A stretch of 64,000 nucleotides of DNA from positions 95,248 through 159,247 of the forward strand of contig CACWIS010000005.1 in assembly GCA_902761055.1 (NCBI GenBank). Direction: 5' to 3'. The notes beneath the pieces are model-generated. The model was not told the origin of the DNA. It worked only from the letters and a program-made list of their open reading frames with translations, and ran no database searches. Below, in pieces: positions 39,879 to 49,060 of the stretch (the first letter of the stretch is position 1; each line of letters starts with the position of its first letter). Made by a program: the position numbers and the translations under genes. This DNA comes from Oscillospiraceae bacterium (lineage in GTDB: Bacteria; Bacillota; Clostridia; Oscillospirales; Oscillospiraceae).

Positions 39879-42412
39879 GATCTTTTTTCCTCCTTAATTC
39901 TGCGAATCTCTTTGATGACGAGTTTAATGTCTATGGGTTTTGCGATATGTCCGTTCATGCCGGCGTTCAGACACTCTGTGACGTTTTCAGAAAACGCGTC
40001 CGCCGTCATGGCGATGATCGGTATGGAAGAAGCCCACGGATCATCGAGCGCGCGGATATTCCTTGTGGCGTCGAGCCCGTTCATCTCCGGCATCTGTATA
40101 TCCATAAAGATCAGATCATAGCTTCCTTCTGCCGCCTGTTCCATTTTGTCCACGCAGATGCGTCCGTTTTCAGCGCGCTCCGTCGTGATGGCGAACATAC
40201 TGAGCATGGTGGAAATGATCTCCCAGTTGATATCATTATCCTCCGCAATGAGAATGTTCATTCCCTGCAGATCGGAATAGTCGTTCTCCGGTTCAACGGA
40301 CTTTGCCTCGGTTCCGAGGAGTTCGTTGATTTTATCGTAAAGTATGGAGCGGAACAGCGGCTTACTGACGAAGCCGTTTGCTCCTGCTTCCTTCGCCGCG
40401 TCTTCAATATCAGACCAGTCATAAGCGGAAATCAGCAAAATTGGAATGTTCGCATCCACTTCCGTGCGGATCCGGCGGATCGTTTCAACGCCGTCGATAT
40501 CCGGCATTTTCCAGTCAAGGATCACTATGCTGTAATCCCGTCCTGTTTCATGGCGATGCAGGATCATGCCGAGCGCTTCCAGGCCGCTTTCTGCACGGTC
40601 GGCTGTCAAGCCGAGAGACTCCAATGTATCGACTGCAGTCTCCAGAAGGATCTCATCGTCATCGACGATCAAAGCATCCATGGGCTCAAGCATCATATCT
40701 TCTCTTTGTCGATCCGCAATTGGGATATCCAGTATTACGGTAAAGGTTGTTCCTTTTCCCTGCTCGCTCTGACAGTCGATGGTGCCTCCCATCAGATCGA
40801 CCATTTGCTTCGAGATAGCAAGGCCGAGCCCGGTTCCCTGAATGCTGTTTACCCGGCTGTCTGTCTGGCGCGAAAACGGCTGATACATGTTTTCCATAAA
40901 TTCCGGACTCATGCCGATGCCGGAATCGGATACTGTGTAGGTCAGCCGGACGCAGCCGGGCGTCGGGCTTTCCTCCTCGCGCATATCCACGCTGACATGG
41001 CCGCAGGGTTCCGTGTATTTAATGGCGTTGGAAAGAATATTGATATAGATTTGATTCAGCCGGAGCCGGTCTGCGTAGAGATATTCTATTTCCATCCGGC
41101 TGGTGCGGAAATTGAAATCGATGTTTTTTTCTTTTATCATCGGCTGGGAGATGTTCACAAGGTTTTCCACCGTTTCGACGATGGAGAAGGTCTGCGGGCT
41201 GAGATTCAGTTTTCCGCTCTCGACCTTTGAGATATCCAGAATATCGTTAATCAGCGTGAGCAGATGATTGCTGGCCATTGTGATCTTCCGCAGGTTTTCT
41301 CCTACCGATTCCGTATCGCCGAGATTCTTTTCCGCGATCGTAGTAAGGCCGATAATTGCGTTCATAGGCGTGCGGATATCATGAGACATCGTTGAGAGAA
41401 AATCGGTTTTTGCCTTGTTCGCTGTCTCCGCTTCTCTGGCCGACGCTTGGAGCTGTTTATTGAAAGATAGCATAATTGCCAGATCGAATACGAACAATAT
41501 CAAGAGGCCCGCAGAAACAAAGCCGATCAACAGCCAGTTTTCGGTATTTACATTCAGATCCTTCTCGGGCATGAAGCTGAGAAGCGTCCATCCCTCCGCC
41601 GCATCAACCGGCGTATAGGCAAGTATACATTCCTCATTGCGGGAGTTAAGCATGGTAAAAGAGCCCGTTGAAGATGTGACTTTTCCAAAGAGCTCCTTGG
41701 CGGAGGCGGAGTCTATGGCGTTGTAAGATCTGTAAAACTCAAAGAAGCTGGAATTTTTGAAGGAATGGCCCTTGATGATATAATCGCCGTCAGCGTCGAT
41801 CAGGGAAAGTTCGGCATTTTCAAACTCTTCCTGAGGGAAGACCCATTTTTGCGCCAACTCTGAGAGCGGCAGCACACGCAGCAGTATTGCGTCCCGAGGA
41901 GCAGCGGTTTCCGGATCATGAAGCGTGATATGATTACAGAAGGCCAGGGACTGTTCACCATTGACCGGGTTCGTGTAAGCACGGGAAATGTTGATGGATT
42001 CCCCTATCATTTTGATCCAGCTCACATCGTTCAAAAAGTCCATCTGTTTATACGAGACGGAATAATTCCCGGGATCGTCCTGCCTTGCTCTCGTAGACAG
42101 ACCGGACAGCGTGTCAAGATACACAATGTGAGCAGAGGCATTCGGCAGCACATGAGAGATACGAATGAAGGAGACGGCGTCTTCAATGGTCATGTCCTCA
42201 CTGTTGATATAGCGAGCCCAAACATCACAGATACGCTGTTCGCCCTCCAGATAATTCTCCGTGACATGCTCCATTGTAATCGTGGTATTTTCAAAATGCT
42301 CAATTTGCCTTTGGGCCGCAGCTCTGACCTCAAAGTTGGAATAAAAAACCACGAAGGTCAGCATGGCGATTATAATGAAGACATTGACCAGGATGACCCA
42401 TGTTTTTTTCAT
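39875..42412 (-). CDS. Hybrid sensor histidine kinase with two receiver domains
   Basis: This 845-aa protein has membrane helices at about 7-25 and 292-314 enclosing a Cache-like extracellular sensor. A HisKA domain ([17 protein letters not shown], phospho-His), an HATPase ([25 protein letters not shown]) and receiver 1 ([22 protein letters not shown]) follow. Receiver 2 ([22 protein letters not shown]) ends the chain. There is no output domain and no adjacent DNA-binding regulator, so the second receiver probably passes phosphate on or acts by protein contact. It is the first gene of the pair with the solute-binding lipoprotein. Confidence 0.88.
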   Translation of the reverse strand: MKKTWVILVNVFIIIAMLTFVVFYSNFEVRAAAQRQIEHFENTTITMEHVTENYLEGEQRICDVWARYINSEDMTIEDAVSFIRISHVLPNASAHIVYLDTLSGLSTRARQDDPGNYSVSYKQMDFLNDVSWIKMIGESINISRAYTNPVNGEQSLAFCNHITLHDPETAAPRDAILLRVLPLSELAQKWVFPQEEFENAELSLIDADGDYIIKGHSFKNSSFFEFYRSYNAIDSASAKELFGKVTSSTGSFTMLNSRNEECILAYTPVDAAEGWTLLSFMPEKDLNVNTENWLLIGFVSAGLLILFVFDLAIMLSFNKQLQASAREAETANKAKTDFLSTMSHDIRTPMNAIIGLTTIAEKNLGDTESVGENLRKITMASNHLLTLINDILDISKVESGKLNLSPQTFSIVETVENLVNISQPMIKEKNIDFNFRTSRMEIEYLYADRLRLNQIYINILSNAIKYTEPCGHVSVDMREEESPTPGCVRLTYTVSDSGIGMSPEFMENMYQPFSRQTDSRVNSIQGTGLGLAISKQMVDLMGGTIDCQSEQGKGTTFTVILDIPIADRQREDMMLEPMDALIVDDDEILLETAVDTLESLGLTADRAESGLEALGMILHRHETGRDYSIVILDWKMPDIDGVETIRRIRTEVDANIPILLISAYDWSDIEDAAKEAGANGFVSKPLFRSILYDKINELLGTEAKSVEPENDYSDLQGMNILIAEDNDINWEIISTMLSMFAITTERAENGRICVDKMEQAAEGSYDLIFMDIQMPEMNGLDATRNIRALDDPWASSIPIIAMTADAFSENVTECLNAGMNGHIAKPIDIKLVIKEIRRIKEEKRS

Positions 42413-42706
42413 AGCGTTTTTTGCCCCCTCCTCTCATCTTTTTTCAAACGAGCTGGCACATCTGCAAATTAATGACGCATATTGGGATTCTCTTCCGTTC
42501 CCGCTGAACAGGACGGGAGAAAAGGCCCCGGATGATGGGCGGTCAGGGAAGGTCAGCGTTATTCGGCGCCAGCGAATTTCGGGAAGATCATGGCGCAGTT
42601 TTTCCGGAAGACGCCGCTGGTGGGCCTCGTGGTGCAGCGTTCGCATGGAATTGCTGAAGGCGCTCACACACAGGAACAAGGCATAACAGAACCCCATTTT
42701 ATAATC

Positions 42707-42721
42707 CTTTTACCAACTAGT
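42707..42721 (-). repeat. Inverted repeat, right copy (ACTAGTTGGTAAAAG on minus strand)
   Basis: Inverted partner of 38491-38506. It lies between promoter and kinase gene. Confidence 0.45.
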
Positions 42722-42724
42722 ATA

Positions 42725-42753
42725 ATAATACTTTGATTCTTGACTGATTTCAA
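42725..42753 (-). promoter_or_regulatory. Promoter of the kinase operon
   Basis: Minus strand TTGAAA, a 17-bp spacer and TATTAT. Confidence 0.55.
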
Positions 42754-42788
42754 GCGATTATTTACAGGATGCGCGACAGAATTTTAGG

Positions 42789-42950
42789 GTTTACGGTCCT
42801 GCCGGACGTCCGGACATGTTTTATTACTCAGCCACACAGAAGCTGGCCGCCGAAAAGGCCATCCAAATCTTCAACTACGGCAATATGCGCCGGGACTTCA
42901 CCTATATCGACGATATCGTGGAGGGTATTTATCGAGTGACGCAGGGATAA
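42789..42950 (+). pseudogene. NAD-dependent epimerase (UDP-glucuronate-epimerase-like) fragment
   Basis: The frame encodes VYGPAGRPDMFYYSATQKLA, IQIFNYGNMRRDFTYIDDIV and EGIYRVTQG, then TAA. This is the substrate-binding part of sugar-nucleotide epimerases, where RPDM and RDFTYIDD are diagnostic. The Rossmann N-terminus and the end of the protein are absent, so it is a relic about 54 codons long. It marks the right edge of the low-GC island. Confidence 0.75.
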
Positions 42951-43121
42951 TGCGTTTCCACTGAGCAAAAACAACTAATGCCAGCAAAGCTGCAATCCGT
43001 TGCGGCACAACGCTGACCAAGTTTTTGACCCTCTGCCCGGTTTTTCGGAGGTCTTCCCCGCTTTTGAACCCTCTGCCCAGAAAACGTGTTCTCGTTTGGA
43101 TTATCATCGTACTCTTTCATG

Positions 43122-43160
43122 AAACGGCGCTCCATCCGAATGGATGGAGCGCCGTTTTTT
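43122..43160 (+). terminator. Strong terminator right of the island
   Basis: AAACGGCGCTCCATCC pairs with GGATGGAGCGCCGTTTTTT around GAAT. Confidence 0.85.
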
Positions 43161-43239
43161 GTATAGGAGGGATCCCATGGGCAAGCATGCGAAAGAACGC
43201 CGCCCTGCTTTCCATGACAAAGAATTCCTCCTCTCCGGC

Positions 43240-43268
43240 TTGTCTCGGAAAGAAGGTTTTGATATAAT
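43240..43268 (+). promoter_or_regulatory. Promoter of the iron alcohol dehydrogenase gene
   Basis: TTGTCT, a 17-bp spacer and TATAAT, 56 bp before ATG 43324. It lies inside the open frame upstream, which argues for the shorter protein. Confidence 0.6.
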
Positions 43269-43323
43269 GGAAACGCTGGGTCTATCCGATCCATTCCGGG
43301 ATCCAGCCAAAAGGAGGGCCATC

Positions 43324-44535
43324 ATGGGCGCTGTCAAAAAAGCGTATTACCGCGGCTTTCAGGCCGTGTTCAATATCGGCGCGCGCTGCCTGTACTGGCG
43401 GAGGCCGATCCCGGTCTCCGGCGTCGGCGCCGTCAGAAGGATCCCGGAGCTGCTGAAGGCGGAAAAGGTCGAGCGGGTCATGGTCGTCACCGGCCCCACC
43501 GTCGGCCGGACGCTGGCGCCGCGGATCCTTGCCGAGCTGGATTCTGCCGGCATCGCCTGGACGCATTTCCCGGAGGTCGAAGCCAATCCCTCGGTCAGCA
43601 CCGTCGAGCGGATCCGGAAGCTGTACCTTGACAGTGCTTGTCAGGGCTTCATCGCCGTCGGCGGAGGCTCGCCGATGGACGCGGCCAAGGCCGCCGCTGC
43701 CCGCGTCGTACGGCCGAACACCCCGCTCGGGAAAATGGCGGGTCTTCTGAAGGTCATGCGGAGGATCCCGCCCTTCATCGCCGTGCCCACTACGGCGGGG
43801 ACCGGCTCGGAGACCACGATCGCCGCCGTCATCACCGACGGCGAGACCCATCATAAATACGCGCTGATGGACCTGCACCTCGTTCCGAAGTACGCCGTGC
43901 TCGATCCCGAGATGACGCGCGAGCTTCCGCCGAAGATCACCGCAGCGACTGGCATGGACGCGCTGACGCACGCAGTCGAGGCCTATCTCTGCTGGACCTA
44001 CAACACCGCCGAGAGCATCCGTCTGGCCGAGGAGGCCGTATGCGGGATCTTCCGTTTTCTCGAGCGCGCCTACCGCGACGGCGAGGACATGGAAGCCCGC
44101 ACCGAAATGCTCATCGCCGCCTTCAAAGCGGGCTTCGCCTTCACGCGCGCGGGCGTCGGCAACGTCCACGCCATCGCGCACACGCTCGGCGGGCTGTACA
44201 ACACGCCCCACGGCCTTGCCAACGCGGTCATCCTGCCGATCGTGCTGGAGGATTACGGCGCCGCGGTCGAGAAAAAGCTCGCGAAGCTCGCCTCTCTGAC
44301 CGATCTGATGACCGGCGGCGGCGACGCGGAGAAGGCCGCGGCCTTCATCGCCGAGATCCGCGCGATGAACCGCCGTATGGGCATCCCCACGGGTTTTGAC
44401 TTCATCCGCGAGGAGGACATCCCGCAGATGGTCGCCTGGGCGCTGGCCGAGGCCAACCCCGTCTACCCCGTGCCGGTGCTCTACGACGAGGCGCGATGCG
44501 AGAAGGTCATCCGCCGTATCATCGCCGAGGCCTGA
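43324..44535 (+). CDS. Iron-containing alcohol dehydrogenase (second paralogue)
   Basis: This 403-aa protein has the nucleotide loop GGGSPMDAAK, PTTAGTGSETT, and metal-ligand regions GMDALTHAVEAY (Asp, His) and VHAIAHTLGGLYNTPHG (two His). ATG 43324 is chosen: AAAGGAGGG is 7 bp upstream, a promoter lies just before it, and the family N-terminus fits. In-frame ATGs at 43144 and 43177 would add up to 60 unlike residues. It interconverts a primary alcohol and aldehyde with NAD(P); the substrate is unknown. It is only distantly similar to the one at 2879. Confidence 0.85.
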   Translation: MGAVKKAYYRGFQAVFNIGARCLYWRRPIPVSGVGAVRRIPELLKAEKVERVMVVTGPTVGRTLAPRILAELDSAGIAWTHFPEVEANPSVSTVERIRKLYLDSACQGFIAVGGGSPMDAAKAAAARVVRPNTPLGKMAGLLKVMRRIPPFIAVPTTAGTGSETTIAAVITDGETHHKYALMDLHLVPKYAVLDPEMTRELPPKITAATGMDALTHAVEAYLCWTYNTAESIRLAEEAVCGIFRFLERAYRDGEDMEARTEMLIAAFKAGFAFTRAGVGNVHAIAHTLGGLYNTPHGLANAVILPIVLEDYGAAVEKKLAKLASLTDLMTGGGDAEKAAAFIAEIRAMNRRMGIPTGFDFIREEDIPQMVAWALAEANPVYPVPVLYDEARCEKVIRRIIAEA

Positions 44536-44571
44536 AGCGCCTCCCTCCGCCCGAAAAAAAGAAATCACGAG

Positions 44572-44615
44572 CGCCCGGGAAACCGCCGATCCGCGCGGTC
44601 TCCCGGGCCTTTTTG
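44572..44615 (+). terminator. Terminator of the alcohol dehydrogenase gene
   Basis: GCCCGGGAAACCGC pairs with GCGGTCTCCCGGGC, then CTTTTTG. Confidence 0.8.
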
Positions 44616-44633
44616 CGTCCGCGCCGAGAGACC

Positions 44634-44662
44634 TTGACAAGGGCCGGGAGCGGATATATAAT
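44634..44662 (+). promoter_or_regulatory. Consensus promoter of the TetR/CPBP operon with operator-like palindrome
   Basis: TTGACA, 17 bp, TATAAT: a perfect consensus. It is followed at once by ATAAC-AATC-GTTAT (44661-44674), an inverted repeat at the expected transcription start, suited to TetR autorepression. Confidence 0.75.
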
Positions 44663-44702
44663 AACAATCGTTATAATATTTTGAAAAAGGGATGGACCGG
44701 GC

Positions 44703-45254
44703 ATGCCGAGAAAAGCCGTCACCAGCCGGGAGGACATGATCGAGGGCGCCTTCCGTCTGATCCGCCGCGAGGGGCACGAGGCGCTGACCGCGCGGCGGCT
44801 TGCCTCCGCGCTCAGCTGCTCCACGCAGCCGATCATGTACCAGTTTCCGAATCTTGCGGAGCTGCGCGAGCTCGCCTACCGCAGGGCGGACCGTTTTCAC
44901 TCCGACTATATCCTCTCCGGGGACGACCCGCTGGCGATCGCGCTGAACTACATCCGCTTTGCGGCCGAGGAAGCGCCTCTCTTCCGCTTTCTCTTTCAGT
45001 CGGGGCACTTCGACGGCGCGAGCCTTGCGGACATGATCCGCCGGCCGGAGGCCGCGGACCCGCTCGGGGCGATCGCCGCCGGTCTCGGGCTCAAAGAGGA
45101 CGAGGCTGCCGCCGTGTTCGAGACGCTCTTCGCCACGGTGCACGGCTATGCGAGCCTCGTCGCAAACAACGCCATGGAATATGATCCCTCCGCCGTCGAA
45201 AAGGCGCTGGCCGCCGTCGCAGAGGGACTGATGAACAAAGGAGAAACGCCATGA
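44703..45254 (+). CDS. TetR-family transcriptional regulator
   Basis: This 183-aa protein has an N-terminal helix-turn-helix (MIEGAFRLIRREGHEALTAR then RLASALSCSTQPIMY, residues about 10-50) and a helical ligand domain. ATG 44703 has only a weak ribosome site (GGGATGG). The CPBP protease gene overlaps its stop by 4 bp. It probably represses its own operon through the palindrome just downstream of the promoter. The inducer is unknown. Confidence 0.85.
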   Translation: MPRKAVTSREDMIEGAFRLIRREGHEALTARRLASALSCSTQPIMYQFPNLAELRELAYRRADRFHSDYILSGDDPLAIALNYIRFAAEEAPLFRFLFQSGHFDGASLADMIRRPEAADPLGAIAAGLGLKEDEAAAVFETLFATVHGYASLVANNAMEYDPSAVEKALAAVAEGLMNKGETP

Positions 45255-45988
45255 TCAAGCTCTATCGGAAAAGCGAACTCGGCTTTGCTCTCGCCTGCAT
45301 CGCCGCATACGTGCTCGTTTTCGGCAATCTGCGCTCGCTGGGGGACGACAGCCCCTGGATCGCGCTCTGCCTGCTTGCCTTCGCCGTGCTGCTGTTCGTT
45401 TTTGTCAAAAAGAACGGGCTCATGGAAAAGTACGGGCTCGACGGCTGGGCAAAGGAGCCCGGGAAGCTGCTCTGGTTCATCCCGCTGTGGATCCTCTCGA
45501 CGGGCAACCTCTGGGGCGGGATCCTGCCCAAGTATACGGGTCTCGGTCTCGTGTGCGCGGTCGTCATGTTCGCGCTCGTCGGCTTTGTCGAGGAGCTGAT
45601 CTTCCGCGGTTTCCTGTTCAAGGCGATGCTGCGCGGCGGGAAGGCCGTGACGGCGATCGTCGTCTCCTCCGTCACCTTCGGGATGGGTCATATCGTGAAC
45701 CTGCTCTCCGGCCACGGCGGGCCGGAAACGCTGCTGCAGATGGTTTTCGCGATCGCGATGGGCTTTATCTTCACGATGGTGTATTACAAGAGCGGCAGCC
45801 TGCTGCCGGGCATCCTCGCCCACAGTCTGATCGACGTGTTTTCCGTGTTCTCGAAACGCTCGGAGCTCGGCGACTGGATCTTCGTCGCCCTCGTTCTGGC
45901 GACCGCGGTCGCCTACGGGCTCTGGCTGCGGCGCGTCGAAACGCCGGCCGTCAACCGCGTCGGGCAGCGCGCAACGGGCGGAGAATAA
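45251..45988 (+). CDS. CPBP-family intramembrane glutamic protease
   Basis: This 245-aa protein has about seven membrane helices and the CPBP/Abi motifs EELIFRGFLFKAML (catalytic Glu pair and Arg), SVTFGMGHIV (His) and LPGILAHSLID. Family members cleave within membranes; bacterial roles include bacteriocin self-immunity and signalling. It is coupled to the TetR gene (ATGA). Confidence 0.85.
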   Translation: MIKLYRKSELGFALACIAAYVLVFGNLRSLGDDSPWIALCLLAFAVLLFVFVKKNGLMEKYGLDGWAKEPGKLLWFIPLWILSTGNLWGGILPKYTGLGLVCAVVMFALVGFVEELIFRGFLFKAMLRGGKAVTAIVVSSVTFGMGHIVNLLSGHGGPETLLQMVFAIAMGFIFTMVYYKSGSLLPGILAHSLIDVFSVFSKRSELGDWIFVALVLATAVAYGLWLRRVETPAVNRVGQRATGGE

Positions 45989-46001
45989 GGGCACTAAAGC
46001 T

Positions 46002-46034
46002 CAAGCGGGCGTCCTTGCGGACGCCCGCTTTTTT
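46002..46034 (+). terminator. Terminator of the TetR/CPBP operon
   Basis: AAGCGGGCGTCC pairs with GGACGCCCGCTT around TTGC, then TTTTTT. Confidence 0.85.
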
Positions 46035-46148
46035 CTGCCGCGGCGAAGGGAAACATCTTTTCTTTTTTTCCGTCATGCGTTACAATACAGACAACGATCC
46101 GCGCCGCCGCGATGTACGGGCGGATGAGCTCCGAAGGAGGAAATCTGT

Positions 46149-47276
46149 ATGAAAAAGCGTCTGTCCCTGCTGCTTGCGGTGATCCTGCTGCTGTCTGCGC
46201 TGAGCGGATGCGCCTCTTCCGCCCCCGCGTCCCAGCCCTCCGAAGCCCCGTCCGTCGAGACGGAAAGCGCCGCGCCCGCCGCCGAGGCGGAAGACGGGAG
46301 CGCCGAGCCGGAGGCCGAGGAGCCTCCCGCGCCGCAGATCTGCGACGACGGCCGGGCCCGTCCCTCCTCCTGCGGCCGCCTGCAGGTCGTCGACGGCAAG
46401 CTCTGCGACGAGAGCGGCGAGAGCGTCATGCTCCGCGGCGTCAGCACCAACAGCCTCATCACCTCCGAGGGCTTCCTCAACGACGCGCTCTTCCGCGAGC
46501 TGGCGGAGGACGACGGCGTCAACCTCGTCCGTCTGGCGATGTACACCTACGGCGTCGGCGTCATCGGCTACAGCACAGGCGGCGACAAGGATCGCCACAA
46601 GGCCGACATCTTCAACGGCGTCGAGCTCGCACGGCAGCATGACATGTACGTGCTCATCGACTGGCACATCCTCAGCGACGGCGATCCCAACCGCTATGCC
46701 GACGACGCGGAAGCCTTCTTCGCGGAGATGGCGGAGCGCTACTGCGACTGCGACAACGTGCTTTATGAGATCTGCAACGAGCCCAACGGCGTCGACTGGC
46801 CGACCGTCCGGCAGTATGCCGATCGGATCATCCCCGTCATCCGCGAGCGGGATCCCGATTCGGTCATCATCGTCGGCGATCCCCAGTGGTCGAGCGATCT
46901 CGGCAGCGTGGCCGCCGACCCGCTCGATTACGACAACATCCTCTACACCCTGCACTTCTACGCCGCCAGCCACGGCGACGACTCGCGCGCCCTCGTCGAG
47001 CAGGTCAGCGCGCAGGGTCTGCCCATCTTTGTCACCGAGTACGGCGTCACGGCCGCGACCGGCGGCTTCCCCCGCGATCTTGAGAGCGCCGACAAGTGGA
47101 TCGAGCTGCTCGAGCGCGAGCGGATCTCCTACTGCATGTGGGCCTTCTCCACCTCGCCCGAGCCCTGTTCCGCCGTACGCTCCAGCGTGCTGAAATACAG
47201 CGGCTTCGAGACGGAGGATTACACCCAGACCGGTCTGTGGCTGCTCGAAACGCTCGCGAAGTACAACACGAAGTAA
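46149..47276 (+). CDS. Glycoside hydrolase family 5 lipoprotein (endo-beta-glucanase-like)
   Basis: This 375-aa protein has a lipoprotein signal (lipobox ALSGC). An Ala/Pro/Glu linker spans about 22-65, and then a GH5 TIM barrel follows. Catalytic stretches are YEICNEPNG (acid/base Glu, near 215), YTLHFYAASH, and FVTEYGVT (nucleophile Glu, near 297). The sequence is closest in style to GH5 subfamily 2 cellulases. It would cut beta-1,4-glucan or a related polysaccharide at the cell surface. GGAGG precedes ATG 46149. No carbohydrate-binding module is present. Confidence 0.88.
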   Translation: MKKRLSLLLAVILLLSALSGCASSAPASQPSEAPSVETESAAPAAEAEDGSAEPEAEEPPAPQICDDGRARPSSCGRLQVVDGKLCDESGESVMLRGVSTNSLITSEGFLNDALFRELAEDDGVNLVRLAMYTYGVGVIGYSTGGDKDRHKADIFNGVELARQHDMYVLIDWHILSDGDPNRYADDAEAFFAEMAERYCDCDNVLYEICNEPNGVDWPTVRQYADRIIPVIRERDPDSVIIVGDPQWSSDLGSVAADPLDYDNILYTLHFYAASHGDDSRALVEQVSAQGLPIFVTEYGVTAATGGFPRDLESADKWIELLERERISYCMWAFSTSPEPCSAVRSSVLKYSGFETEDYTQTGLWLLETLAKYNTK

Positions 47277-47281
47277 ACGGC

Positions 47282-48028
47282 ATGGCACTCTACGCGATCG
47301 GAGACCTGCATCTGCACTTTTCCTCGCCGCTCAAGGCGGGGGCGCAGCGCAGAGAGCGCGTCTGGAAGGACCACGAGGAGAAGTTCCGGCGCAGCTGCAC
47401 CAGCCTGCTCGGCGAGGACGACACGCTCGTGCTCGTCGGCGACCACAGCTGGGGCCGCGACCTTGACGAGAGCGCGGCGGACCTGCGCTGGATCGCCGCG
47501 CTGCCCGGGCGCAAGATCCTGACGCGCGGCAATCACGACATGTTCTGGGGCGCGTCGAAGACCCCGCTGCTCAACGAGCGCTGGGCCGGGGAGCTTTTCT
47601 TCCTGCAGAACAACTACGCCGCCTGCGGAGACGTCGCGCTCGTCGGCACGAAGGGGCACTGCTTCGAAGGGCCCTTCTGGCTCGACGGCCGCGGGCGGAT
47701 CCTCGGCTGGGACGGAGAGGCCGAGGAGCAGGCGAAAAAGCTCGTCGAGCGCGAGCTGGCCCGTCTGCGCCTCTCCTTTGAGGCTGCGAAGGCGGACGGC
47801 TACCGGCGCTTCATCGTCTTTCTCCACTACCCGCCGACGAGCATCCTCGAGGACGAGAGCGGCTTCACCGCGATGGCCGAGGAATACGGCGCGGAGAAGC
47901 TGATCTACGCGCACTGCCACGGCGAGGCGCGCTTCCACGACAGTCTCGAAGGCCTGCACCGCGGCGTCGAATACCGGCTCGTATCCGGGGATTATCTGAA
48001 CTGGCAGCCGCTGAAGCTGCTCGACTGA
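47282..48028 (+). CDS. Calcineurin-like metallophosphoesterase
   Basis: This 248-aa protein has the metallophosphatase motifs AIGDLHLHF (Asp, His), VLVGDHSWG (in place of GDxxD), TRGNHDMFW (Asn, His) and the late FLHYPP and YAHCHG. It has no signal, so it is cytosolic; the substrate is unknown. ATG 47282 is 5 bp after the GH5 stop, so it is probably co-transcribed. Confidence 0.85.
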   Translation: MALYAIGDLHLHFSSPLKAGAQRRERVWKDHEEKFRRSCTSLLGEDDTLVLVGDHSWGRDLDESAADLRWIAALPGRKILTRGNHDMFWGASKTPLLNERWAGELFFLQNNYAACGDVALVGTKGHCFEGPFWLDGRGRILGWDGEAEEQAKKLVERELARLRLSFEAAKADGYRRFIVFLHYPPTSILEDESGFTAMAEEYGAEKLIYAHCHGEARFHDSLEGLHRGVEYRLVSGDYLNWQPLKLLD

Positions 48029-48058
48029 AGGGTCCGGGAAAAAGCGCCGTCCCGGTAC

Positions 48059-48087
48059 TTGAACATGCCCGGGCCTTGTGCTAACAT
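48059..48087 (+). promoter_or_regulatory. Promoter of the YwaF-like gene
   Basis: TTGAAC, a 17-bp spacer and TAACAT, 32 bp before the start. Confidence 0.55.
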
Positions 48088-48118
48088 AGCGATATATAAA
48101 AAAAGGGAGGAGATCGCC

Positions 48119-48904
48119 ATGACAAACGACTTCTGGATCATGCGCCCCTTCAACACGCTGTTCCTGATCATATTTGCGGCCTTTATCCTGCTGCTCGTGA
48201 TCGCGAGCCTGCTGCTGCGCGGCAAGAGCGAACGGGCGCGCCGCATCGTGCTCGTCGCGGCCTGCGCCGTCACCTTTGTGGGCTATTTCATCTACAAGTA
48301 CATGCTCTCGCTCGACAGCGACTACAACGTCATCACCGCCAACATGGGCGGCTTCAACTGGTGGGGCGAGCTGCCGCTGCAGCTGTGCAACATCAACATG
48401 ATGCTCATTCCGATCGCCGTGCTGAAAAAGAGCCGTCCGCTGATGTGCTTCGGCTTCTTCCTCGCGCCGCTCGGCGCGCTGATGGCGCTCGTGATGCCGG
48501 GCAACGGCTTCTCCGGCTATTCGCTGCTGCTTCCGCGCATGCTGGGCTATTACGGCACGCATTTCATGATCGTCATCGAGGGTCTCGCCCTCGTCTGCTT
48601 CGGGCTGTACCGTCCGCGCTTCTGCGATCTGCCGCGCGCCGTGCTCGCCGCGTTCATCATCACGCTGTGCATTTTCCTCATCAACATGCTCCTGCGCTGG
48701 AGCGGTCTGCACCCGAAGGCCAACTACTTCTTCTCCGTCGAGACCGAGGGAAACTTCCTGCTCGACATCTTCTACGGCTGGATCCCCTATCCCTTCCTGT
48801 ACCTGCTGCCCTGCATTCTGATCCTCGGCGGCTATATGCTCCTGGTCACGACGCCCTTCGCGCTGATCGACCGCGCGCGCTCGAAGGCGGCGGCAAAACG
48901 GTAG
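48119..48904 (+). CDS. YwaF/TIGR02206-type integral membrane protein
   Basis: This 261-aa protein has about seven membrane helices and the family motif ELPLQLCNINMML near residues 83-95. A conserved YYGTHFMIVIEG stretch is near 141, and Asn/Lys-rich loops follow. The function is unestablished. ATG 48119 follows GGGAGGAG; the longer frame upstream runs through the promoter. Confidence 0.78.
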   Translation: MTNDFWIMRPFNTLFLIIFAAFILLLVIASLLLRGKSERARRIVLVAACAVTFVGYFIYKYMLSLDSDYNVITANMGGFNWWGELPLQLCNINMMLIPIAVLKKSRPLMCFGFFLAPLGALMALVMPGNGFSGYSLLLPRMLGYYGTHFMIVIEGLALVCFGLYRPRFCDLPRAVLAAFIITLCIFLINMLLRWSGLHPKANYFFSVETEGNFLLDIFYGWIPYPFLYLLPCILILGGYMLLVTTPFALIDRARSKAAAKR

Positions 48905-48950
48905 CGCCGCTTCGGCCGCGGGCCTTTGCGTTCCTCAAGCAGGCAGAGTG

Positions 48951-48991
48951 AAACGGCTTCGCCGGTTTTATCCCGGCGGAGCCGTTTTTTT
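48951..48991 (+). terminator. Terminator of the YwaF-like gene
   Basis: AAACGGCTTCGCCGG pairs with CCGGCGGAGCCGTTT around TTTTATC, with a T-run. Confidence 0.8.
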
Positions 48992-49001
48992 GTCCCGGCG
49001 C

Positions 49002-49030
49002 TTGAAAAAGCCGTTCCGCTCTGATAAAGT
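49002..49030 (+). promoter_or_regulatory. Promoter of the FMN dehydrogenase gene
   Basis: TTGAAA, 17 bp, TAAAGT, 30 bp before ATG 49061. Confidence 0.55.
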
Positions 49031-49060
49031 GATATCGAACAAACAAGGAGGGCGATCGTT

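Larger units (their letters stand above)
42413..42788 (-). other. Leader region of the kinase operon
   Basis: A promoter at 42725-42753 gives a leader of about 300 nt. It contains one open frame (42434-42697, minus, 87 codons). That frame has a possible AAAAGGAT site and a hydrophobic start, MGFCYALFLCVSAF, but no recognisable domain. I do not call it a gene. Confidence 0.45.

Noticed and set aside
42434..42697. An 87-codon minus-strand gene in the kinase leader.
   Set aside because: A weak ribosome site and hydrophobic start are seen, but no domain or conserved pattern; support is too thin to call a gene.
42951..43121. A possible transposase or resolvase remnant between the epimerase fragment and the terminator.
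   Set aside because: No reading frame gives a motif I recognise; it is left as unassigned scar DNA.
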